Positions 26,952-34,798 of a stretch of DNA of 64,000 bases are shown here, one piece after another. The notes below the pieces were generated by a model. That model was not told where the DNA came from. It ran no database searches and saw only the letters and a list, made by a program, of their open reading frames with translations. A program made the position numbers and the translations under genes. Numbering within the stretch: position 1 is the first letter of the stretch; every line of letters starts with the position of its first letter. Source of the DNA: Paraburkholderia piptadeniae (GTDB lineage Bacteria > Pseudomonadota > Gammaproteobacteria > Burkholderiales > Burkholderiaceae); contig NZ_CYGY02000009.1 of the NCBI RefSeq assembly GCF_900007165.1, forward strand, positions 104,943-168,942, written 5' to 3'.

Positions 26952-26965
26952 GAAACGTGCGTTTT
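26952..26965. promoter_or_regulatory. Candidate operator for the PsrA-like regulator
   Basis: GAAACGTGCGTTTT, an imperfect palindrome of the form GAAAC-N4-GTTTT, lies 62 bases upstream of the regulator's start. PsrA-type regulators recognise GAAAC-N4-GTTTC-like sites, so this is a plausible autoregulatory operator. One half-site ends in T instead of C. Confidence 0.45.
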
Positions 26966-27065
26966 TTTCAGGATAAAAATGGAGCTCGTGATCGGGCAAG
27001 AGATGAGTGTCGATGGACTCCTCTAAAAAGCGTCCGACCGCGCATCCCCTCGCGGACGACGCGGA

Positions 27066-27101
27066 CAAAAAAGGCCGCTCCGATTCGGATCGGAGCGGCC
27101 T
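27066..27101 (-). terminator. Intrinsic terminator of the MFS transporter gene
   Basis: A near-perfect hairpin with arms GGCCGCTCCGA/TCGGAGCGGCC and a short loop. On the minus strand it is followed by a run of T residues (AAAAAA at 27067-27072 on plus). It lies about 85 bases downstream of the transporter stop. Confidence 0.85.
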
Positions 27102-27183
27102 CGTGGTTGCTGCGTTGGCTGGGGCGCCGCGCGGCGCCCTTATGTGATGTCGTGTGCTGCTGTGTGTCGTTACGGCGCGGTGC

Positions 27184-28407
27184 TCAGTCTACCGTCGCTG
27201 TGACCTGTTCGGCGGATTGTGTCATATCGATGCCACGCCGTTCACGGCTGAAGAGGATCAGCACGGCGATCACGACGGCCACCACGCCCGCGACGACGGC
27301 CATCGCCATCGCGTAGTTGTTGTTGTTGCTGACGGCAAACGACGCCTGCATCGTCGCGTTGACGGAAGCGAGCAGGTTGCCGAGCTGATAGACGAGTCCG
27401 GGGAACGTCGCGCGGATTTCGTCGGGCGAGATCTCGTTCAGATGCACGGGGATCACACCCCACGCGCCTTGCACGGAGATCTGCATCAGGAACGCGCCCG
27501 CCGCGAGCGCGATGGCCGTGCTCGAGAACGCCCACAGCGGCAGCACGGGCAATGCGATCAGCGCGGCGATGAAGATCGCGCGCCGGCGGCCGATGCGCTC
27601 CGAGAACGCGCCGAACGTAAGCCCGCCGACGATCGCGCCGATGTTCAGCGTGATCGTGATCAGGGACACCGTGTGCGGATCGAAGTGATGCTGTTCGCGC
27701 AGGAAGGTCGGATACAGATCCTGCGTGCCGTGCGAGAAGAAGTTGAAGGCCGTCATCAGGACGATCGCGTAGATCGACAACACCCAGTTGCGCTTGAGCG
27801 TGACAAGCAGGCCGGGACGCGCATGCTTTTCCATCGCGACCCACGCGGGCGATTCCTTCACGTGCGCGCGCACGTACATGACGAGCAGCGCGGGCAGCAC
27901 GCCGACGAAGAACATGCCGCGCCAGCCGATGTATTGATAGAGCACGCCGAACACGATCGACGCCAACAGATAGCCGCTCGGATAGCCCGCTTGCAGCAGG
28001 CCCGATACGAAGCCGCGCGCTTTCGGGGGCACGGTCTCCATCGTCAGCGCGGAGCCGACGCCCCATTCGCCGCCCATCGCGATGCCGAAGAGGGCGCGCA
28101 AGACGAGCAGCGTCGTGAGATTCGGCGAGAAGCCGGACAGCAGTTCGAGCAGCGAGTAGCACGCGATGTTGACCATCAGCGTCGGACGGCGGCCGAATTT
28201 ATCGGCGAGACGTCCGAAAATCAGCGCGCCGAGCGGGCGCATCGCCAGCGTGAGCGTAATGCCGAATGCGACTTCCGGGATTTTCGTATTAAATTCGGCC
28301 GCGATATCTTTCAGAATAAAAACCATCAGAAAGAAATCGAATGCGTCGAGGGTCCAGCCCAGATATGCAGCGATCGTGACGTTTCTCTGTTCCCGAGTCC
28401 AGCTCAT
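27184..28407 (-). CDS. MFS transporter, sialate:H+ symporter-like
   Basis: A 407-residue major facilitator with about 12 hydrophobic segments. The N-terminus SWTREQRNVTIAAYLGWTLD and the loop-2 motif GRLADKFGRRPTLMV fit the SHS family of carboxylate symporters (NanT and lactate/pyruvate permease relatives); GGEWGVGSALTMETVPPKAR is a further signature. The substrate is probably a monocarboxylate, not readable from sequence. The ATG at 28407 is supported by AGGAGAAC 10 bases upstream; 20 codons of open frame further upstream lack a site. It is monocistronic with its own terminator. Confidence 0.85.
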   Translation of the reverse strand: MSWTREQRNVTIAAYLGWTLDAFDFFLMVFILKDIAAEFNTKIPEVAFGITLTLAMRPLGALIFGRLADKFGRRPTLMVNIACYSLLELLSGFSPNLTTLLVLRALFGIAMGGEWGVGSALTMETVPPKARGFVSGLLQAGYPSGYLLASIVFGVLYQYIGWRGMFFVGVLPALLVMYVRAHVKESPAWVAMEKHARPGLLVTLKRNWVLSIYAIVLMTAFNFFSHGTQDLYPTFLREQHHFDPHTVSLITITLNIGAIVGGLTFGAFSERIGRRRAIFIAALIALPVLPLWAFSSTAIALAAGAFLMQISVQGAWGVIPVHLNEISPDEIRATFPGLVYQLGNLLASVNATMQASFAVSNNNNYAMAMAVVAGVVAVVIAVLILFSRERRGIDMTQSAEQVTATVD

Positions 28408-28831
28408 TTCAATTGTTCTCCTGTCGACCGGAGTCAACGCTTTAACGCCTGCTCTGGTCCCATGCAACCTGGTTGCAGTCTCCGATATCCCGTGCCGCCC
28501 AATGCCGTTTAAAGGGCAATTGCACGGGACGCCGCGCCCCGTATGCGAAGGCTTCGAGCGAGTGTACGCCGACCATTAAGCGGCTGCATGTAACGACACC
28601 GCTTTGTCGATGGTAATCCCCGGGAAATCAGATGTGGAAACGGGAATAATGTTTGATGAATGTAATTAATGTAGTTGGTTTGATTGTTTGGTATTTTTAT
28701 TTTGTAATTATCGGGAATGAGAAATGCTCAATTTCCGGTCCTTCTGTTTGCGATGGCAGCGCGATGGGAATCAAGTCCGGCGTGACAGGGCGTCTTGCGA
28801 TCAGAGTCCGCAGAACAAGAACCGCAAAAAC

Positions 28832-28864
28832 AAAAAACCCCGCTGGCTGTTCGCTTTGCGGGGT
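28832..28864 (-). terminator. Terminator-like hairpin downstream of a tRNA fragment
   Basis: Arms ACCCCGC/GCGGGGT with a 14-base loop; on the minus strand the hairpin is followed by a T run (AAAAAA at 28832-28837 on plus). It directly follows, in minus orientation, the partial tRNA-Leu 3' end at 28887-28907. Confidence 0.6.
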
Positions 28865-28886
28865 GATCTGTTTTAGCTGTGCTAGC

Positions 28887-28907
28887 GTGGTCCCAGGAGA
28901 GGACTCG
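28887..28907 (-). repeat. Partial copy of the tRNA-Leu 3' end
   Basis: GTGGTCCCAGGAGAGGACTCG matches the CCA end, acceptor and T-arm of the downstream tRNA-Leu gene except for one missing base. It is in the same orientation and ends before the conserved TTC loop. It may be an attachment-site scar or the remnant of a third tRNA copy. Confidence 0.55.
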
Positions 28908-28935
28908 GTCGGCTTTGCTTCCTGGTCCAGAAATG

Positions 28936-28965
28936 AAAAAAGGCCGGCATGTGCCGACCTTTTTA
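28936..28965 (-). terminator. Terminator of tRNA-Leu copy 1
   Basis: The hairpin AGGCCGGCA/TGCCGACCT is flanked by A and T runs. In the minus transcript the single irregular pair is a G-U wobble, in the plus transcript a C-A mismatch, so it is better as a minus-strand terminator. It begins 7 bases past the tRNA CCA end. Confidence 0.85.
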
Positions 28966-28971
28966 AATACG

Positions 28972-29058
28972 TGGTGCCCAGGAGAGGACTCGAACCTCCA
29001 CGGTGTTGCCACCGCTAGGACCTGAACCTAGTGCGTCTACCAATTCCGCCACCTGGGC
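28972..29058 (-). tRNA. leu-tRNA: tRNA-Leu (anticodon CAG), copy 1
   Basis: The reverse complement starts GCCCAGGTGGCGGAATTGG, has the anticodon arm CTAGG-TTCAGGT-CCTAG with anticodon CAG, a long class II variable arm (CGGTGGCAACACCG), the T arm GGTTCGAGTCC and an encoded CCA end. The length is 87 bases including CCA. It reads CUG, the main leucine codon in this GC-rich genome. It has its own promoter and terminator. Confidence 0.97.
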
Positions 29059-29078
29059 ACGTCTCAAGCTAGACCGCT

Positions 29079-29106
29079 ATTTTAGCGAGAAGAATCTGCG
29101 TGTCAA
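29079..29106 (-). promoter_or_regulatory. Sigma-70 promoter of tRNA-Leu copy 1
   Basis: On the minus strand, TTGACA (29101-29106) and TAAAAT (29079-29084) are separated by 16 bases. The -10 box ends about 20 bases before the tRNA 5' end. Confidence 0.85.
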
Positions 29107-29199
29107 TCGGTATTTCGAAAAACGCTTCATCTTTTCGCCGGTTGTTCGCGCATCAAATGACTCGATGCGACGCGGTGAACAACCGACCTGCAACTTCCA

Positions 29200-29243
29200 C
29201 AGCGCTTTGTGCTGCGGTTCCTGAACCGCAGCACAAAGCGCTG
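29200..29243. repeat. 44-base perfect palindrome between the tRNA genes
   Basis: Two perfect 21-base arms (starting CAGCGCTTTGTGCTGCGGTT) flank a 2-base centre. There is no adjacent T run on either strand, so it is not a normal intrinsic terminator. It lies between the promoter of copy 1 and the terminator of copy 2. Confidence 0.9.
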
Positions 29244-29256
29244 CTCTCACAACAAT

Positions 29257-29281
29257 GAAAAACCGCCCGAAGGCGGTTTTT
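29257..29281 (-). terminator. Terminator of tRNA-Leu copy 2
   Basis: GAAAAACCGCC-CGAA-GGCGGTTTTTC is a perfect hairpin with A/T runs on both sides, located 11 bases past the CCA end of copy 2. It could act in both directions. Confidence 0.88.
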
Positions 29282-29291
29282 CATTTGAATC

Positions 29292-29378
29292 TGGTGCCCA
29301 AGAGAGGACTCGAACCTCCACGGTGTTGCCACCGCTAGGACCTGAACCTAGTGCGTCTACCAATTTCGCCACCTGGGC
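29292..29378 (-). tRNA. leu-tRNA: tRNA-Leu (anticodon CAG), copy 2
   Basis: Nearly identical to copy 1 with anticodon CAG, encoded CCA and 87 bases. Two differences are seen: GGCGAAATTGG in the D arm (A instead of G) and CTTGGGC in the 3' acceptor strand, which makes a G-U wobble with the 5' strand. The D-arm change falls in the stem/loop border, so the tRNA is likely functional. Confidence 0.96.
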
Positions 29379-29724
29379 AAGGTGCGTTTGAAGCAGAGAC
29401 AGCGATTATAGCGTGTCGGCGAACCGTGTCAAGCGTTTCTCGAAATCGCCTGCGCGGCACGCGCGATGCCGGTGAACACGCCGCACGCATGTCGCGCAAT
29501 CGCCCGCCGGGCGGCGCGTGGCGGGCAAGACGGGTGTTAGAATCCCCGCAATAGTACGCAGGCACGGCGCATGGGCCCGTCGCGCGCATGGCAGGCAACG
29601 GGGGCCGCGCCGTCGTCTTCCGTCAGAAAGAGCAGTCGCAGTCACGAGTGCAGTTGCAGTCAGATAGAGCAGCGTCATCACACCCGCCGACGTCCACGCA
29701 ACGAGAACAATCATCGACAAGCCC
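29379..29724. other. Intergenic region upstream of rnr
   Basis: This 346-base region holds the promoter of tRNA-Leu copy 2 (minus) near its left end. On plus, a TAGAAT at about 29539 could be a -10 box for rnr, without a good -35. No gene is supported. Confidence 0.45.
29405..29432 (-). promoter_or_regulatory. Consensus sigma-70 promoter of tRNA-Leu copy 2
   Basis: On the minus strand, TTGACA (29427-29432) and TATAAT (29405-29410) are separated by 16 bases: both boxes match consensus exactly. The -10 box ends 26 bases before the tRNA 5' end. Confidence 0.92.
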
Positions 29725-32181
29725 TTGAGCAAATATCCGTATCCGATTCCAAGCCGCGAAGAAATCCTCGGCGTGCTGCGCACGAGTGAAGCGCCGCTTG
29801 CCGCGAACGACATCGCCGAAGCACTGTCGATCAAGCGCCAGGAGCGCGAAGGGTTCTTCAAGCGCCTCGCCGCGATGGAGCGCGATGGCCAGATCAGACT
29901 CGATCAGCGCGGGCATTATCAGTTGACCCATCCGTCGAACTTCGTCGCGGGCCGCGTGCAGGGCCATCGCGACGGCTACGGTTTTCTGATCCGCGACGAC
30001 GGCCAGGACGATCTGTTCCTGCCGACGGGCGAAATGCAGAAGGTCATGCACAACGATCGCGTGCTTGCGCGCATCGTCGGCTATGACCGGCGCGGTCGGC
30101 CCGAAGGCCACATCGTCGAGGTCACGGACCGCGCGAACAAGCGCGTGATCGGGCGCCTGCTGAACGAGAATGGCGCGCTGATCGTCGTGCCCGAAGAGAA
30201 GCGCATCGGCCACGACATCCTGATCACGCAGAACACGAAGAAGGCGAAGGTCGGGCAGGTGGTGGTCGTCGAGCTGACCGATTTTCCGAGCCGCCATTCG
30301 CAGCCGCTCGGGCGCGTCGTCGAAGTGCTCGGCGATATCGACGATCCCGGCATGGAAATCGAAATCGCCGTGCGCAAGTACGGCGTGCCGCACGAGTTCA
30401 GCCAGGCCGCGCTCGACGATGCCGCGAAGCTGCCGGACGAAGTGCGTCCCGTCGACATTAAACATCGCGTCGACTTGCGCGACGTGCCGCTTGTGACGAT
30501 CGACGGCGAAGACGCGCGCGACTTCGACGATGCTGTCTACTGCGAGCCGATCAAGGTCGGACGAGGCGATGGCTTTCGCCTGATCGTCGCGATCGCCGAC
30601 GTGTCGCATTACGTGCTGCCCGACAGCGGCCTCGATGTCGATGCGATCGAGCGCAGCACGTCGGTGTATTTTCCGCGCCGCGTGATTCCTATGCTGCCGG
30701 AAAAGCTGTCCAACGGACTCTGCTCGCTCAATCCGCAAGTGGACCGCTGCGTGCTCGTGTGCGACATGGTGATCACCGCGCGCGGCGAGATCAAGGCGTA
30801 TCAGTTCTATCCGGGCGTGATGCATTCGGCCGCGCGTCTCACGTACACGGAAGTCGCCGCGATCCTCACTAACACGAAGGGTCCGGAAGCCACGCGCCGC
30901 GCCGCGCTGCTGCCGCAACTGCAGCACCTGTACGGCGTCTACAAGTCGCTGTTCGCCGCACGCCAGAAGCGCGGCGCGATCGACTTCGACACGACCGAGA
31001 CGTACATCGTCTGCAATGCGCAGGGCAAGATCGAGCAGATCGTGCCGCGTCACCGCAACGACGCGCACAAGCTGATCGAGGAGTGCATGCTGGCCGCGAA
31101 CGTCTGCGCGGCCGACTTCATGAAGCGCAACAAGCATCCGGGCCTGTATCGCGTGCACGCGGGTCCGACGGCGGAGCGCCTCGAAAACCTGCGCACGTTC
31201 CTGCGCGGCATGGGGCTCACGCTCGGCGGCGGCGACACGCCGCATGCAAGCGATTACGCCGCGCTGATGGCGCACATCCGCGACCGGCCCGATGCGCAGA
31301 TGCTGCAGACGATGCTGCTGCGCTCGATGCAGCAGGCCGTCTACAGTCCGGACAACATTGGCCACTTCGGTCTCGCGTACGAGGCGTATGCGCACTTCAC
31401 GAGCCCGATTCGCCGCTATCCCGATCTGCTCACGCACCGCGCGATCTACGCGATCCTGCAGGGCCGCAAGTACGAGCCGAAGACGCCGCATGGCGTCGAG
31501 CTGAACACGGCGCTGTCGCAGCGCGCCCGCGCACTGCAGGCCGAAGACGAAAAACGCGGCGGCCGCGGCCGCCCGAACACGGCGATCTGGGAAGAACTCG
31601 GCTTGCACTGCTCGTCGAACGAGCGCCGTGCCGACGAGGCATCGCGCGATGTCGAAGCGTGGCTCAAGTGCTACTTCATGCGCGACAAGCTTGGCGAAGA
31701 ATATGGCGGCATGGTGAGCGGCGTGACGTCGTTCGGCATCTTCGTGCAGCTCGATGCGCTCTTCATCGAAGGGCTCGTGCATGTGACGGAACTGGGCTCC
31801 GACTACTTCCAGTACGACGAGATCAAGAACGAACTGCGCGGCGAACGTACGGGCATTCGTTATCGCCTGTCGGATCGCGTGCGCGTGCAGGTAAGCCGCG
31901 TCGATCTCGACGCGCGCAAGATCGATTTCCGTCTCGTGCGCGATCTGCCCGTGAAGCCGCAAGCGCATCGCGCGACGTCGGCGGAGAAGGCAAGCGATCT
32001 CGGCGGTCCGCGCGTGCGTTCGATCGACCGCGCGGAGCCCGTCGACGGCGCGCGCCGCAAGAAGGCCGCGCCCGCGCAGACGGCGGCCGTAAAGGAAGCG
32101 CGTGCGGCGCGCAAGGCGGGCGCATCGAAGAAGCGCGCGGCGTCGAAGTCGTCCGCGAAGCCCGCGCGCAAGAAGCGTTGA
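29725..32181 (+). CDS. rnr: Ribonuclease R
   Basis: An 818-residue 3'-5' exoribonuclease of the RNase II/R family that degrades structured RNA and acts in RNA quality control. Domains in order: winged helix (about 10-75), two cold-shock domains (about 80-240), the RNB catalytic domain with DGEDARDFDDAV (metal-binding aspartates), an S1 domain (EEYGGMVSGVTSFGIFVQLD) and a Lys/Ala/Arg-rich tail from about 755. Translation starts at TTG, as no ATG fits the conserved N-terminus; no strong ribosome site is seen. A GC-rich hairpin follows the stop. Confidence 0.95.
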   Translation: MSKYPYPIPSREEILGVLRTSEAPLAANDIAEALSIKRQEREGFFKRLAAMERDGQIRLDQRGHYQLTHPSNFVAGRVQGHRDGYGFLIRDDGQDDLFLPTGEMQKVMHNDRVLARIVGYDRRGRPEGHIVEVTDRANKRVIGRLLNENGALIVVPEEKRIGHDILITQNTKKAKVGQVVVVELTDFPSRHSQPLGRVVEVLGDIDDPGMEIEIAVRKYGVPHEFSQAALDDAAKLPDEVRPVDIKHRVDLRDVPLVTIDGEDARDFDDAVYCEPIKVGRGDGFRLIVAIADVSHYVLPDSGLDVDAIERSTSVYFPRRVIPMLPEKLSNGLCSLNPQVDRCVLVCDMVITARGEIKAYQFYPGVMHSAARLTYTEVAAILTNTKGPEATRRAALLPQLQHLYGVYKSLFAARQKRGAIDFDTTETYIVCNAQGKIEQIVPRHRNDAHKLIEECMLAANVCAADFMKRNKHPGLYRVHAGPTAERLENLRTFLRGMGLTLGGGDTPHASDYAALMAHIRDRPDAQMLQTMLLRSMQQAVYSPDNIGHFGLAYEAYAHFTSPIRRYPDLLTHRAIYAILQGRKYEPKTPHGVELNTALSQRARALQAEDEKRGGRGRPNTAIWEELGLHCSSNERRADEASRDVEAWLKCYFMRDKLGEEYGGMVSGVTSFGIFVQLDALFIEGLVHVTELGSDYFQYDEIKNELRGERTGIRYRLSDRVRVQVSRVDLDARKIDFRLVRDLPVKPQAHRATSAEKASDLGGPRVRSIDRAEPVDGARRKKAAPAQTAAVKEARAARKAGASKKRAASKSSAKPARKKR

Positions 32182-32193
32182 TTCTGTTGTAAC

Positions 32194-32220
32194 GCCGCGC
32201 GCGTTTTCACTGCGCGCGGC
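32194..32220 (+). terminator. GC-rich hairpin after rnr
   Basis: GCCGCGCGC/GCGCGCGGC arms with a T-rich 9-base loop, 12 bases after the rnr stop. No T run follows, so it may only attenuate transcription into rlmB. Confidence 0.45.
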
Positions 32221-32286
32221 GCCGTTCTCATCGGGTGCGCCTCAAACGTTTTCGCCAGGCGCGCTCATTCAAAGGTTGTTTCAGTC

Positions 32287-33030
32287 ATGTCACGTCTCAA
32301 GGTTCTCTACGGTTTTCACGCGGTGACGGCACGCTTGCGTCACGATCCATCGACGGTCGAAGAAATCTTTTACGACCAGTCGCGCCGCGATCGCCGGATG
32401 AACGAGTTTCTCGCCGTGGCGAAAGAGGCGGGCGTGCGCGTGATCGCCGCCGACGAAACGCGCCTGTGGGGCCTCGCGCATACGGAGCGGCATCAGGGCG
32501 TCGTCGCGCGCGCCGGCGATCTGCCGCTCGCGCAGAACCTGGCGGAACTGCTCGACGGGATTCAGGGCTCGGCGTTGCTGCTGGTGCTCGATGGCATCAC
32601 CGATCCGCACAATCTCGGCGCGTGTCTGCGCGTCGCCGATGCGGCGGGCGCGCATGCCGTGATCGCGCCGCGCGATCGGGCAGTCGGCCTGAACGCGACG
32701 GCGGCGAAAGTGGCGAGCGGCGCAGCCGATACGGTGCCGTACATCACCGTCACGAATCTCGCGCGCGCATTGCGCGAACTGAAGGATGCGGGCGTGTGGG
32801 TCGTCGGAACGGCGGGCGATGCGACGGCGTCGTTGTACGAGACGAAGCTCGATGGTCCCGTTGCGCTCGTGATGGGCGCGGAGGGCGAGGGCATGCGCAG
32901 GCTCTCGCGCGACACGTGCGATGAGGTGATGCACATTCCGATGGCCGGCTCGGTCGAGAGCCTGAACGTTTCCGTCGCTTCGGGCGTGTGCCTGTTCGAG
33001 GCTGTGCGGCAGAGGTCGGTGAAGAAGTAG
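32287..33030 (+). CDS. rlmB: 23S rRNA (guanosine-2'-O-)-methyltransferase
   Basis: A 247-residue SPOUT methyltransferase that 2'-O-methylates G2251 of 23S rRNA. The N-terminal L30e-like substrate-binding domain covers about 1-75 (FHAVTARL). The knotted domain has the three SpoU motifs: [32 protein letters not shown] and [17 protein letters not shown]. The rnr-rlmB pairing is common in proteobacteria and supports both calls. The start at 32287 follows rnr by 105 bases. Confidence 0.95.
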   Translation: MSRLKVLYGFHAVTARLRHDPSTVEEIFYDQSRRDRRMNEFLAVAKEAGVRVIAADETRLWGLAHTERHQGVVARAGDLPLAQNLAELLDGIQGSALLLVLDGITDPHNLGACLRVADAAGAHAVIAPRDRAVGLNATAAKVASGAADTVPYITVTNLARALRELKDAGVWVVGTAGDATASLYETKLDGPVALVMGAEGEGMRRLSRDTCDEVMHIPMAGSVESLNVSVASGVCLFEAVRQRSVKK

Positions 33031-33076
33031 CCCTCACGATGCAAAGCCACGACCGGGGCCGTAGCGCCCGGATTTC

Positions 33077-33967
33077 ATGAATCGACAAGCTGCTTTCCAG
33101 ATCGAAGCCGTCCTCCGCGCGGTCGTCGTTGCGCTCGCGGCGCTGCTCACGGCCGCGTGCACGACGAACATCGTCGAGCGCGGCACCTATTACGCCGACA
33201 CCTCTCGCCACGCGCAGTACGCCGACACCCGCATCCGCTTCCTCGTGATGCACTACACCGAAATCGACGAGACGCAGTCGCTCGACGTGCTGACGAATGA
33301 GCAGGTCAGCGCGCACTACGTCGTGCCGGATCATCCGCGCGAGAAAGGCGGCGAGCCCATCGTCTGGCAGCTCGTCCCCGAGTCGCAGCGCGCGTGGCAT
33401 GCAGGGCTCAGCTACTGGCAAGGCACGACGGAGCTGAACGCCGCGTCGATCGGCATCGAGAACGTGAACCTCGGCCCGGTCGACACGCCGCAAGGCCGCA
33501 CGTGGCAGCCGTATCCGCCCGAGCAAGTGGATGCGATGATCCGCCTCGCAAAGGACATCGTCACGCGCTATGGCATTCCGCCGGCGCGCGTCGTCGGCCA
33601 CAGCGATATCGCGCCCCAACGCAAGATCGATCCGGGTCCGCTCTTTCCGTGGAAGCAGTTGTACGACGCGGGCGTCGGCGCGTGGCCGGACGATGCGACG
33701 GTCGCGAAAGAGCTCGCGGGCCGCGATCCGCACGCGAGCGCCGATGTGCGCGCGCTTCAGCAGAAGCTCGCGCGCTACGGCTATGAAGTCGCGACGGACG
33801 GCGTGCTCGACGACAAGACGCGCCGCGTCTTCGCCGCGTTCCAGATGCACTTTCGTCCCGCCGACTATTCAGGCGATCCGGACGCGCAAACGGATGCGAT
33901 TGCGCAGGCGTTGCTCGACAAGTACATGCCGCAGGCGGCGTCAGAACCGGCTCAGCCGGCGCCATGA
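33077..33967 (+). CDS. amiD: N-acetylmuramoyl-L-alanine amidase, AmiD-like lipoprotein
   Basis: A 296-residue predicted outer-membrane lipoprotein with lipobox LTAAC near residue 29. The amidase_2 domain (about 50-200) contains zinc-ligand segments LVMHYTE, WHAGLSYWQG and VVGHSDIAPQRKIDPGPLFPWKQL. A C-terminal peptidoglycan-binding domain (about 215-280) has VRALQQKLARYGYEVATDG. It cleaves the amide bond between muramic acid and the stem peptide and likely serves cell-wall recycling in the periplasm. AmpD is the cytosolic relative; the lipobox and PG-binding domain favour AmiD. Confidence 0.88.
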   Translation: MNRQAAFQIEAVLRAVVVALAALLTAACTTNIVERGTYYADTSRHAQYADTRIRFLVMHYTEIDETQSLDVLTNEQVSAHYVVPDHPREKGGEPIVWQLVPESQRAWHAGLSYWQGTTELNAASIGIENVNLGPVDTPQGRTWQPYPPEQVDAMIRLAKDIVTRYGIPPARVVGHSDIAPQRKIDPGPLFPWKQLYDAGVGAWPDDATVAKELAGRDPHASADVRALQQKLARYGYEVATDGVLDDKTRRVFAAFQMHFRPADYSGDPDAQTDAIAQALLDKYMPQAASEPAQPAP

Positions 33968-34090
33968 ATGCACTTCGCGCGCGATGGGCACGTGCGCGAC
34001 ATCGGCGACGAGCCGCGAGCAATAAATCCGGCTTCGCGCTCCGACTCCGGTAAACTTGCGCTTTTCCGCCTGCCTTCGCATTTCCTCACC

Positions 34091-34786
34091 ATGACTCAAG
34101 ACGAACTCAAGCAACTGGTCGGCCAGGCCGCCGCCGACTATGTCCTCGCGAACGTACCGCAAGGCGCCGTGATCGGCGTCGGCACCGGCTCGACCGCGAA
34201 CTGTTTCATCGACGCGCTGGCCGCGCACAAGTCGCGCTATCGCGGCGCCGTGTCCAGCTCGGTCGCGACGACGGCGCGCCTGCAATCGCACGGTATCCAG
34301 GTTTTCGATTTGAACGACGTCGAATCGCTGCCCGTGTACGTCGACGGCGCCGATGAAATCGACCACGGCGGCGCGATGATCAAGGGCGGCGGCGGTGCGC
34401 TGACACGCGAAAAAATCGTTGCGTCGGTAGCGGAGAAATTCGTGTGCATCGCGGATGCGAGCAAGCGCGTCGATGTGCTCGGCCAGTTTCCGCTGCCCGT
34501 CGAGGTCGTGCCGATGGCGCGCACGGCGATCGGCCGCCGCATCACGGCGATGGGCGGCGTACCCGTCGTGCGCGTGACGAAGGACGGTTCGCCCTATATC
34601 ACCGACAACGGCAACGAGATCATCGACGTCAAGGGGCTGCGGATCGGCGATCCGCGCGCCGTCGAAGCGCAGATCAACGCGTGGCCGGGCGTCGTGACGG
34701 TGGGCCTGTTCGCCGCGCGCGGCGCGGACCTGTGCCTGCTCGGCACGGAGAAGGGCGTCGAGCGGATCGAGTACGAGGCACGCTGA
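34091..34786 (+). CDS. rpiA: Ribose-5-phosphate isomerase A
   Basis: A 231-residue enzyme of the pentose phosphate pathway that interconverts ribose 5-phosphate and ribulose 5-phosphate. Motifs: [15 protein letters not shown] (phosphate binding), DGADEID with the catalytic aspartate, [14 protein letters not shown] and the C-terminal [20 protein letters not shown]. The length matches the family. The ATG at 34091 aligns with the conserved N-terminus; the frame is open further upstream without homology. It ends 12 bases from the convergent membrane-protein gene. Confidence 0.95.
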   Translation: MTQDELKQLVGQAAADYVLANVPQGAVIGVGTGSTANCFIDALAAHKSRYRGAVSSSVATTARLQSHGIQVFDLNDVESLPVYVDGADEIDHGGAMIKGGGGALTREKIVASVAEKFVCIADASKRVDVLGQFPLPVEVVPMARTAIGRRITAMGGVPVVRVTKDGSPYITDNGNEIIDVKGLRIGDPRAVEAQINAWPGVVTVGLFAARGADLCLLGTEKGVERIEYEAR

Positions 34787-34798
34787 GCCGCACCGCCG

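Larger units (their letters stand above)
28408..28971. other. Intergenic region with AT-rich islet and tRNA scar
   Basis: Between the MFS start and the first tRNA-Leu there is no supportable gene. Bases 28616-28740 are strikingly AT-rich for this genome. A minus-strand terminator-like hairpin is at 28832-28864, a 21-base near copy of the tRNA-Leu 3' end at 28887-28907, and the tRNA terminator at 28936-28965. The MFS promoter must lie in the part near 28408. Confidence 0.6.

Noticed and set aside
27154..28512. 452-codon plus-strand frame over the MFS transporter
   Set aside because: It is the antisense of a clear 12-segment transporter and is rich in Arg/His/Asp/Gln with no domain.
28728..29012. 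94-codon minus-strand frame overlapping the tRNA-Leu gene
   Set aside because: It runs through the tRNA and its terminator, so it cannot be a normal protein gene.
29623..31968. 781-codon open frame on the minus strand
   Set aside because: It lies wholly opposite rnr, whose motifs are unmistakable. The peptide is Arg/His/Asp-rich in the way antisense frames of GC-rich genes are, and it has no family pattern.
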